Assembly: GCA_023250775.1 (NCBI GenBank)
Contig: JAHFAA010000068.1
Span: 1 to 12,417, forward strand
Source: Bdellovibrionales bacterium
Lineage (GTDB): Bacteria; Bdellovibrionota; Bacteriovoracia; Bacteriovoracales; Bacteriovoracaceae
Direction of reading: 5' to 3'
DNA length: 12,417 bases
Position 1 is the first letter of the stretch. Each line of letters begins with the position of its first letter. Below, one piece after another: positions 6,809-12,417 of the stretch. The notes beneath the pieces were generated by a model that worked only from the letters and a program-made list of their open reading frames with translations, made no database searches and was not told the origin of the DNA. The translations under genes and the position numbers were made by a program.

Positions 6809-6839
6809 CTGATACTCAACCGCGCCGGTTAACTATCAG
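6809..6839. repeat. 31-bp interrupted palindrome upstream of second ATPase
   Basis: CTGATA (6809-6814) pairs with TATCAG (6834-6839), and inside them AACCG (6818-6822) pairs with CGGTT (6826-6830); only two facing three-base blocks and a three-base centre are unpaired. It ends 95 bases before the ATPase start. T-runs lie before, not after, it on the plus strand, so a terminator for that strand is unlikely. A dimer-binding operator or an RNA hairpin in the leader are both possible. Confidence 0.5.
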
Positions 6840-6923
6840 AGACAGGACACAACTCCACGAAGCTACTCTGCGCTAGCACTTGCGCGGAAAAGTATTCCAG
6901 TAGCGATATTCATAGCTCATTAT

Positions 6924-6929
6924 TATAAT
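6924..6929 (+). promoter_or_regulatory. Perfect TATAAT box directly before the second ATPase start
   Basis: A consensus -10 hexamer ends five bases before the ATG at 6935. Transcription from it would begin at or within a base or two of the ATG, giving a leaderless mRNA; no Shine-Dalgarno is visible before this ATG, which agrees. The -35 position (near 6901-6906, TAGCGA) is poor, so the box may be fortuitous in AT-rich sequence. Confidence 0.4.
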
Positions 6930-6934
6930 AAGCT

Positions 6935-8380
6935 ATGAAATTTTATGTTATTCCATGGAAAGGAACACCGCCTGTTGATAAGCCACCGTACTGCGTTCTC
7001 ACGGCGGACAACTGGGATGACTTCAGTTACCAAACTTATTTTCATCTAAAAATATACATCAAGGGTACAAAAGCAGGTGACATTATTGCCGAGGATCTCG
7101 GCGGAGTAAAGATTTTACACTCTGATTTCAAGATTACTTCTCTTCCGTCAGTCTTTGAGGCACTTGATAAAAAGCTTTGCTCTCTCGGCCAAGAACCTTT
7201 GTTCTACGAACGTATCTCGAAATTACCACCCAAAATAAAGAAAACTCTTCTTATCTCTATACGAGATGTGGTCTACAGCAAAGAAATTAGAAATGCTTTT
7301 GAAGGCCACGATGGTTTTAAAACCTCTCTACTTCGTTTTACGCCTGCCATTAAAGCGCTGGAAGAAGGAAGCGCCATCTTACAGAATTCGAAGCAAGATC
7401 GATATTTCAAGTTTGATTTCACGTTTCAGTTAAGCACATTCAGTAACCCACATATTATCAACTTTGATTTTGAACACCAAGATCATTTGCCATTCAGAAT
7501 AAATGGGCTTGTCGGCAAAAACGGAGTTGGCAAAACACAATGCATGTCTAGACTGGCGAATGTCTTAAGCAATGAAAACGTATCCCAAGGCGAATTCATT
7601 GGGGATAAGCCGCTTTTTGATAAAATTATCGCGATCTCCTATAGTGTATTTGACAATATTGCCAAGCCCGCTTCAAGTGATAAATTCAGCTATAAGTATT
7701 GTGGACTCCAGGACGGAGAAGGAATCCTTAACAAGCAAAGGATTAAAGACAACATCAACAAAGCGCTTGAAGAAATCCATTCACTAAAGCGAAATGCAAA
7801 ATGGGTTGAAATAATATGCGAACTAATGGACCAACAAGAATATTTTGAACGGTTTTTATCAGACCAGAATGTATTAAGGATTGAAGACATCTTCCCCGGA
7901 GAAATGCTTAGTTCTGGGCAAACAATGATTATTTCCATCATCACTGATATTCTTGCAAATATTAGACATGAATCATTGATCCTATTTGACGAACCAGAAA
8001 ATCACCTTCATCCCAACGCCACCTCAACAATATTGAAGGTTTTCTACAAAATTCTTGAGGACTATAACTCCTTCTCAATAATTTGCACTCATTCTCCACT
8101 AATCCTAGCAGAGATACCTCGAAAATACATACGCGTAATGGAAAAGCACAGCGGCAGAGTAGACATAAGACAACTTGATATTGAAACTTTCGGGGGGAAT
8201 ATAAATGAAATAATTTCCACCGTTTTTAATGTTGTCGAACATCAAAGTATGTACAAATCAAAACTAAGTGAGATTTCTAAAAACTTAAATTTTGATGAAG
8301 TCATGAGCGAGTTTGAAAATAGGCTTAGCATTGGTACTCAAATATTTTTAAAAAATAAATATGCCCAGGGCTCCACATGA
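6935..8380 (+). CDS. ABC-type AAA ATPase, PtuA-like (second Septu-like system)
   Basis: 481 residues. Unlike the first ATPase it has about 170 residues (MKFYVIPWKGT...) before the nucleotide-binding core, with no motif I recognise. The core: FDFTFQLSTFSNPHIINFDF leading to Walker A GKNGVGKT at 194-201, a signature-like LSSGQ at 325-329, Walker B LILFDEPENHLHP at 348-360 with D352/E353, and an H-loop CTHSPLI with H386. The C-terminal 60 residues are helical. No internal Met offers a sensible alternative start before residue 204, so the ATG at 6935 stands although it lacks a ribosome binding site. The stop overlaps the HNH start as ATGA. Such ATPase + HNH pairs are the core of Septu and of some retron effectors (known). 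The long N-terminal region may carry the trigger sensor (inferred). Confidence 0.88.
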   Translation: MKFYVIPWKGTPPVDKPPYCVLTADNWDDFSYQTYFHLKIYIKGTKAGDIIAEDLGGVKILHSDFKITSLPSVFEALDKKLCSLGQEPLFYERISKLPPKIKKTLLISIRDVVYSKEIRNAFEGHDGFKTSLLRFTPAIKALEEGSAILQNSKQDRYFKFDFTFQLSTFSNPHIINFDFEHQDHLPFRINGLVGKNGVGKTQCMSRLANVLSNENVSQGEFIGDKPLFDKIIAISYSVFDNIAKPASSDKFSYKYCGLQDGEGILNKQRIKDNINKALEEIHSLKRNAKWVEIICELMDQQEYFERFLSDQNVLRIEDIFPGEMLSSGQTMIISIITDILANIRHESLILFDEPENHLHPNATSTILKVFYKILEDYNSFSIICTHSPLILAEIPRKYIRVMEKHSGRVDIRQLDIETFGGNINEIISTVFNVVEHQSMYKSKLSEISKNLNFDEVMSEFENRLSIGTQIFLKNKYAQGST

Positions 8381-9207
8381 GAAAGCTCGCCCTGCCCCCG
8401 GGTTGTCCAAAGATGTCTTATGCAAATTCTATTCTAGCAAAGCATGAACCGGTAAAAACTTTTCTGACCAATCACACGCCATTGGTAGAACAGGCCATAG
8501 ATGATTACATTAATAAACTTCCATTGCTGCAAGCAATTAACCGACCGATAATCCAGCCACATGAAAGAGACCAATACACTAGCGTGTTTTCAAGTCGAAC
8601 AAATGCATTCAAGGAAATAATCACACAAATGCGTTTTGGTCAGACTTCAAATTATACCAAAGAGTATTGTCAATATTGTGGAATTAATCTCAATAAAAGC
8701 ATCGACCATTTTTTCCCAAAGGAAATATACCCCCTCTTATCTGCCGCAACAATTAACCTCATTCCATGCTGCAAAGACTGTAATACAAATAAATCTACTC
8801 GCGTATACGACAGCGCAGGAGTTAGAGAATTCATCAATTTTTACTATGACGATTTTTTAGATATTGAATTTCTAAAATGTAGCATAATTTTCCCAGGTTC
8901 AAGTGCGGTGCCATCAATTGTATTCTCTTTGCAACTTACGGGACTCATATCGTATGCGCAATCTGTTGTGCAAAATCATTTTAATAAATTAAAGCTAATC
9001 AACATTTACGGTGCGGTCGTCGGTTGTTACTTTGAGGAACTAACAAGCGAGTGCAGGGACGCGGCGCAAGCGGCAGACTTGCAAAATACAATCAACAACA
9101 AGCGCAATGCAATGGTTCCCATTTATGGAGTGAACTATTTTAAAGTTGCATTATTGAAAGAACTGGCTGCACAACATAGTTCTTTTTTTCATTATCTACA
9201 TGTCTGA
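8377..9207 (+). CDS. HNH endonuclease, PtuB-like partner of second ATPase
   Basis: 276 residues. Seen: CxxC at C98/C101 (YCQYCGINLNKS), catalytic block DHFFPKE with D110/H111 (110-116), N127, and a second CxxC at C132/C135 (CCKDCNTNKS). This is the zinc-ribbon HNH arrangement of PtuB-like proteins. The first 90 residues are helical and may bind the ATPase; residues 150-276 are an extra region with no known motif and make it 64 residues longer than the first HNH partner. Its ATG overlaps the ATPase stop by four bases; only a weak AGGG precedes it, so translation probably depends on coupling. Shares little sequence with the first pair beyond the motif residues, so the two systems are not a recent duplication. 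Confidence 0.87.
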   Translation: MRKLALPPGCPKMSYANSILAKHEPVKTFLTNHTPLVEQAIDDYINKLPLLQAINRPIIQPHERDQYTSVFSSRTNAFKEIITQMRFGQTSNYTKEYCQYCGINLNKSIDHFFPKEIYPLLSAATINLIPCCKDCNTNKSTRVYDSAGVREFINFYYDDFLDIEFLKCSIIFPGSSAVPSIVFSLQLTGLISYAQSVVQNHFNKLKLINIYGAVVGCYFEELTSECRDAAQAADLQNTINNKRNAMVPIYGVNYFKVALLKELAAQHSSFFHYLHV

Positions 9208-9221
9208 TATTCTTTCCTGCA

Positions 9222-9260
9222 AAGCTTGGATCATCGAATGCAGTACAAGTACGCAAGCTT
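9222..9260. repeat. Inverted repeat between convergent genes
   Basis: AAGCTTG (9222-9228) and CAAGCTT (9254-9260) are exact complements around 25 bases that contain GTACAAGTAC. It lies between the convergent ends of the HNH gene and the zinc-ribbon gene, where a two-way terminator would be expected, but there is no U-run after it on either strand, so termination is only a possibility. Confidence 0.3.
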
Positions 9261-9284
9261 AGGCCGAAACTGAAGTGCCGGTGA

Positions 9285-10307
9285 TTAGGTGAGACTCGAC
9301 GTTCCTGTCATAAGTCGAATGTTCGATGCAAGCATCTTTATGATAAACAGTAGTTTTTCAACGTCGTTTTTTGAAACAACGATCCGTTGGCCGAGACGAT
9401 ATTTTTGATCACCAGTTTTTTCAAGATATTTTTCATCTACAATTCCATTGCAGTGTTGCAAAAGATGCCTTCGCTGAAAGAGAATATTTAACTCGGAACA
9501 CTCCTCTTTGGTAATCCAATCTTCATACCCTTGGCCGAGGACTTTTTTCCAGGCCGAACTTCCGAAGTCGATTCTTTGAAAGGATTGACTCGAAATTTTT
9601 TTTTCTCCCACTGGAGTTTGATATTTTTTTTCACAGAAGAACTGAAAGGCGGTAACGCAGTCAGAAAGACAGGTTTCAATAATAGACTGACAAGTAATGA
9701 CTGCTTCATCTTTTTGTCCCGAATCATCCAATACAGCTTTAAACTTGTCAGTTATGTTTAATTTACTCACTACTTTCTCTAAAGTTTGATCAAACATCCT
9801 TTCAACAGAGTTATGACCACAACATGGGCAGAAAAATGCGGCCCCAATAACAGAGAAGCGTGCATTGCACTGATTGCATACAATTTTTTGCTCCATTGCT
9901 TCCTGAGCCTCAATCGGCAGAATCACATATCGTGATTGAACTCCGTTAACTTTTAATTTAAAAGTTATGAAACCATTCTGAGGCTGCCGATTGAAGTCTT
10001 TTGCCCCCAGAGAGAGAGCATTTCCGACTTGATATTTCACAAAATTAAATGCTTGCTTTTTCGCTTCTTTAATTTGCTCTTTCGTCCACCACGATTTTGA
10101 TGGGGCCACATGACCACATTGTGGACAATATACCGCTTCATCTTTAAATAGATTTGCCCAATCGGTTTCATTGACCTTAAATCCAAAACAACAATCCTCA
10201 ACAGGGCATTCCTTGTCTATGCAACCATCTTTATCGGCTTTCACTGGGATTGATATGGTTTGCTGCTTGCTGATTTTCTCTATCTCCCGGATCATATTTT
10301 TAAACAT
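9285..10307 (-). CDS. Zinc-ribbon protein with C-terminal HEPN-like motif
   Basis: 340 residues. Seen: N-terminal cysteine cluster with ECPVEDCC (33-40) and CPQC (61-64), a second zinc ribbon with CNQC (144-147) and CPCC (160-163), and a C-terminal helical domain (about 200-335) with FQRRHLLQHCNGIVDEKYL at 277-295. The last fits the R-x4-6-H motif of HEPN domains, as R280-x4-H285 (or R279-x5-H285), followed by the NG(I/K)VDEKY stretch seen in many HEPN proteins; many HEPN domains are ribonucleases (known). GAGG precedes the ATG by five bases, and the reverse transcriptase gene ends 36 bases upstream, so the two form an operon. Inferred: the RT makes or senses a nucleic acid recognised by the zinc ribbons, and the HEPN domain cuts RNA. 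The HEPN call rests on a short motif and helical context. Confidence 0.72.
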   Translation of the reverse strand: MFKNMIREIEKISKQQTISIPVKADKDGCIDKECPVEDCCFGFKVNETDWANLFKDEAVYCPQCGHVAPSKSWWTKEQIKEAKKQAFNFVKYQVGNALSLGAKDFNRQPQNGFITFKLKVNGVQSRYVILPIEAQEAMEQKIVCNQCNARFSVIGAAFFCPCCGHNSVERMFDQTLEKVVSKLNITDKFKAVLDDSGQKDEAVITCQSIIETCLSDCVTAFQFFCEKKYQTPVGEKKISSQSFQRIDFGSSAWKKVLGQGYEDWITKEECSELNILFQRRHLLQHCNGIVDEKYLEKTGDQKYRLGQRIVVSKNDVEKLLFIIKMLASNIRLMTGTSSLT

Positions 10308-10343
10308 AGCTTCCTCACCACACTTTTCTCTACTATTAATAAT

Positions 10344-11600
10344 TCACTTCTTTTGCAATTTTTTGTCCATGTAGATCGGGTCATGCTTACATGAGATCAA
10401 CGGGCTTACCCCAAGCATTTGTACAAGACTTCCTGGGTCAGCAATTTTTTCAAGATTCTTAATATAGTTTTTATGAAAGCGAACAATTTCGTTAATCAGC
10501 CATTTATCCAAGCTAGATATAAGATTTTGATTGTTGCAAAATGAATAGCTATTTCCCCAGCCATACACCGTATTTTTAAGGCCATTCAGAGTTTCGGCAT
10601 ATGTCGTATTTTGAGTTGGATGAAAGCTCTTGCTTATCCTTTGCTGAACTTTCTCTTTCAGATTTTCAATGCTTTTTGTAGATGGACTAATTCTTCCCGG
10701 CGAAATATCACAACCTAAAAATTCAAAACCGCCGAGAACCTTCCCATTTTTACCCTTTTCAGAGCTTCCAAAAGGGTCATATATCTCTAGGCCCCGTTGA
10801 TTGAGGTGGTCCTTTCCTTTTAGTAATTTTGCTTTTACTGATTTGAGATCTGGCCCAAGAATTACATAGTCATCTACAAACCTAATGCAGGTAACGTCAT
10901 CACTATTAGAAATGGAATCGAACTCACTCAGAAAAATGTTGCCCAGGAGTGGAGAAAGGCAGGACCCCTGAGCGACACCGGTATCATCCAATGGAAAGAG
11001 TGACGCCTTTTCACCAAGGGAGTCAAGGTTTTCTAATTCTGTCCTAATCGCATTTGATAATAGGTTTTCAAAATGTTCATCCCTGACGGAAATTGATTTA
11101 AATATTATTTCTAAAACTTCCTCTTTCGGGATTTTTGTGAAAAAGCTTTTTATATCAGAGCGTACAAAGTACTCAGCACCTTTACTAATTTTCAACGCGA
11201 TTAATTTCAGGGCATCTTTCACACCTCGATCCTCAATGCCGCCAAAGCTAGTTGAGACATGAAGATGTTTTCGAATGCCCTCTTCAGATTGAAGCACCTG
11301 TAGAATTGCTCTTTGTACTATTCTATTTTCAATTGGAGAGACAACTAAAGGCCTGTCGTCTTTACCTTCACGAGGAATCGGGACTCCTCTCGCCAACGAA
11401 AATCTAAATGTCTTTGACTTTAATTGCGCTTGAATGTGTTGAAGTTTTTTCCTGATGCCATTTTCGAAATCTCTAATCTGCTTTTTGGAAATATCTGAAC
11501 GCGAGTTCAAGCCGTTTTTACGAACAACTTCCCAGGCCCGCGCTAGATTAGAAAGATGGCATACTTTTGCGTAAAGATTTTTAGTCTTCTTAACAGGCAT
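10344..11600 (-). CDS. Reverse transcriptase, defence-type or group II-like
   Basis: 418 residues. RT blocks in order: RGVPIPREGKDDRPLVV (71-87), IENRIVQRAILQVL (90-103), TSFGGIEDRGV (117-127), YFVRSDIKSFF with catalytic D149, GVAQGSCLSPLLGNIFL (208-224), IRFVDDYVILG with D243/D244, and GGFEFLGCDIS (290-300). A thumb-like region follows with NGLKNTVYGWGNSY (339-352), reminiscent of group II-type RTs, but there is no maturase DNA-binding or endonuclease domain, and I see no intron RNA domain V nearby. The retron marks (NAxxH, VTG) are absent. AGGAG lies seven bases before the ATG. It is followed by the zinc-ribbon/HEPN gene. Known: many lone RTs (DRT/UG and Abi groups) act in phage defence, and AbiA couples an RT to a HEPN domain. 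I cannot assign a named class. Confidence 0.88.
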   Translation of the reverse strand: MPVKKTKNLYAKVCHLSNLARAWEVVRKNGLNSRSDISKKQIRDFENGIRKKLQHIQAQLKSKTFRFSLARGVPIPREGKDDRPLVVSPIENRIVQRAILQVLQSEEGIRKHLHVSTSFGGIEDRGVKDALKLIALKISKGAEYFVRSDIKSFFTKIPKEEVLEIIFKSISVRDEHFENLLSNAIRTELENLDSLGEKASLFPLDDTGVAQGSCLSPLLGNIFLSEFDSISNSDDVTCIRFVDDYVILGPDLKSVKAKLLKGKDHLNQRGLEIYDPFGSSEKGKNGKVLGGFEFLGCDISPGRISPSTKSIENLKEKVQQRISKSFHPTQNTTYAETLNGLKNTVYGWGNSYSFCNNQNLISSLDKWLINEIVRFHKNYIKNLEKIADPGSLVQMLGVSPLISCKHDPIYMDKKLQKK

Positions 11601-11652
11601 GAATAACTCCTAGCTATTGTCCTGGGCATACAGTAAGCCGCACCAAGACTAC
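11601..11652 (-). promoter_or_regulatory. Leader before RT gene with ribosome binding site
   Basis: 52 bases between the small upstream ORF and the RT start. AGGAG lies seven bases before the RT ATG. No convincing promoter is visible in this stretch, so the RT may be read from a promoter further upstream, together with the small ORF or an RNA. Confidence 0.35.
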
Positions 11653-11871
11653 CTAAATCCCGTACCTTCTAACGAGGGAGACATGATTCATCTCGACTCG
11701 ACCGTCCAAGGTCCAATGTGCAACCTTGGCGGCGTCTCTTCCTTGCTTGGCGTAGCCGATATGGCACCCGAGCTTGGTCGAAACAAAGTTGGCTGTCCCA
11801 AGGCCGATCGCGACAGTAACGCATCGCAGCACCACCCAGGAACCAAACAACCCGCTTAGAAAATCGAACAT
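11653..11871 (-). CDS. Small protein (72 aa) upstream of RT, hydrophobic N-terminus
   Basis: 72 codons from the ATG at 11871, chosen because GGGGAGG (11878-11884) stands six bases upstream, the strongest ribosome binding site of the window; a longer frame from 11910 would bury it. Residues 2-29 are hydrophobic (FLSGLFGSWVV, VTVAIGLG) with Arg16 in the middle, so a membrane-associated helix is possible. Residues 28-71 are polar and basic (STKLGCHIGYAKQG, RVEMNHVSLVRRYG) and coincide with the 135-bp repeat. Third codon positions are clearly GC-richer than in the neighbouring genes, which suggests foreign origin. It lies on the RT strand, 52 bases before it. It may be a third component of the RT system, or the region may act as an RNA and the frame be incidental. 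No family recognised. Confidence 0.45.
   Translation of the reverse strand: MFDFLSGLFGSWVVLRCVTVAIGLGTANFVSTKLGCHIGYAKQGRDAAKVAHWTLDGRVEMNHVSLVRRYGI
11658..11792. repeat. 135-bp perfect direct repeat, RT-proximal copy
   Basis: Identical over all 135 bases to 12029-12163 (offset 371). It encodes the C-terminal part of the 72-aa ORF on the minus strand. Inside, CCAAGGT and ACCTTGG form a 7-bp stem with a 10-base loop, and TCGACC pairs with GGTCGA around it. GC content is visibly above that of the surrounding genes. Confidence 0.95.
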
Positions 11872-11890
11872 TGCCCACCTCCCCATCTTA

Positions 11891-11918
11891 AATGTAGCTT
11901 TTTGAGCCATTCGGTCAA
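11891..11918 (-). promoter_or_regulatory. Candidate promoter for small ORF and RT operon
   Basis: On the minus strand TTGACC (11913-11918) is followed after 16 bases by TACATT (11891-11896); five and four of six consensus bases match. Transcription would start near 11884, almost at the strong ribosome binding site of the 72-aa ORF, and could continue into the RT and zinc-ribbon/HEPN genes. Confidence 0.4.
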
Positions 11919-12028
11919 CAAGCTAGTGCGATAACGTGAGGCAGACGCCGACTTTCTCTCCGTTCCCCCTTTAACAATCTCTACCGCTGCCTGTATGTAT
12001 ACGGTTACAGCCAATACGAGATTAGGAG

Positions 12029-12163
12029 TCCCGTACCTTCTAACGAGGGAGACATGATTCATCTCGACTCGACCGTCCAAGGTCCAATGTGCAACCTTGG
12101 CGGCGTCTCTTCCTTGCTTGGCGTAGCCGATATGGCACCCGAGCTTGGTCGAAACAAAGTTGG
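12029..12163. repeat. 135-bp perfect direct repeat, RT-distal copy
   Basis: Second copy of the repeat at 11658-11792. It is open in the same minus-strand frame as the first copy, but the hydrophobic N-terminal part and its ribosome binding site are missing here; only a TTG at 12215 could start it. It reads as a fragment of the small gene left by duplication or recombination. The 236 bases between the two copies hold the promoter and the 5' end of the 72-aa ORF. Confidence 0.95.
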
Positions 12164-12246
12164 TTACAGGAAACACTAGTAAATAGAAGTTGTGTTGGCA
12201 ACCCGAATTAATCAACTATGATACAAACATCCCGCCTTTCCAGGTA

Positions 12247-12417
12247 TCAGGACTCATTGCTCTCCGCCCAAACCCGACAAACAATCCTATCCGACAGCAT
12301 TTGAAACAAATTAAACAACCTCAAAAGGGAATTCCACTTACCTAAAAATTCCGCTTCATCATTTCTCTCCGTCAACAAACTTTCAAACGTAATGGCAGTA
12401 AGAAGTTCTTTGTTTTT
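12247..12417 (-). CDS. 3' end of a gene entering from the right edge
   Basis: The minus strand is open from the window edge for 56 codons to a TGA at 12247-12249. The product fragment (ELLTAITFESLLTERND, then EAEFLGKWNSLLRLFNLFQ and DRIVCRVWAESNES) looks like ordinary helical protein. It is partial: the start lies outside the window. No family recognised. The stop lies in a weak stem, TGATAC (12219-12224) with GTATCA (12244-12249), without a U-run. Confidence 0.42.
   Translation of the reverse strand, partial: KNKELLTAITFESLLTERNDEAEFLGKWNSLLRLFNLFQMLSDRIVCRVWAESNES

Noticed and set aside
9222..9260. Bidirectional intrinsic terminator between convergent genes
   Set aside because: The stem is only 7 bp with a 25-base loop and there is no U-run on either strand; listed only as an inverted repeat.
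10344..11600. Group II intron or retron RT
   Set aside because: No domain V-like RNA, maturase DNA-binding or endonuclease domain is visible, and the retron marks NAxxH and VTG are missing; the thumb resemblance alone is not enough.
11658..12163. Diversity-generating retroelement with template and variable repeats
   Set aside because: The 135-bp copies are identical, with no adenine-specific differences, the repeat is not at the end of a C-lectin-type target gene, and the RT has QGSCLSP rather than the SQ-type motif I associate with these RTs.
11658..12163. Integron attC sites
   Set aside because: Ends TTCTAAC and GTTGG only partly fit the core-site consensus, inner boxes do not pair properly, and no integron integrase is present in the window.

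Overview
The window is an AT-rich bacterial accessory region packed with defence-type genes. Shine-Dalgarno sequences of the AAGGAG/GGAGG type, ATG/GTG starts and a secreted protein with a classical signal peptide point to a bacterium, probably Gram-negative, but no housekeeping gene is present and I cannot name the organism. At least six putative nucleases (four HNH proteins, one PD-(D/E)XK protein, one HEPN protein) plus two ABC-type ATPases and a reverse transcriptase lie in 12.4 kb, which is the usual look of a defence island.

Left part (238-3568, all minus strand): a secreted HNH-type protein, a PD-(D/E)XK nuclease-like protein, a short ORF of 54 codons that fills the gap, then a PtuA-like ATPase and an HNH nuclease whose start overlaps the ATPase stop (ATGA). 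The last two form a Septu-like (PtuA/PtuB-type) pair.

Middle part (3664-6934): a small minus-strand gene, an intergenic cluster of inverted repeats, a DUF2958 gene with a small acidic partner (plus strand), then a minus-strand operon of an XRE-type regulator and a large HNH_3-type protein. Upstream of the regulator are two adjacent 22-bp direct repeats that look like an operator. Beyond them is a decayed second copy of the DUF2958 gene with two in-frame stops, so the regulator/HNH module sits between an intact and a dead DUF2958 copy. A long imperfect palindrome and a perfect TATAAT box then precede the next gene.

Second ATPase-HNH pair (6935-9207, plus strand): again an ABC-type ATPase and an HNH protein joined by an ATGA overlap, but the ATPase has a different architecture (about 170 residues ahead of the Walker A motif). 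This is a second, distantly related Septu-like system.

Right part (9285-12417, minus strand): a reverse transcriptase (catalytic FVDD) followed by a protein with two zinc ribbons and a C-terminal HEPN-like motif (RRHLLQH). Upstream lies a GC-richer segment with a 135-bp perfect direct repeat at 371-bp spacing. The RT-proximal copy forms most of a 72-aa ORF with a very strong ribosome binding site and a hydrophobic N-terminus. This RT + zinc-ribbon/HEPN pair, possibly with the small protein or an RNA made from the upstream region, is the best candidate for an undescribed defence system here. The 3' end of another minus-strand gene enters at the right edge.
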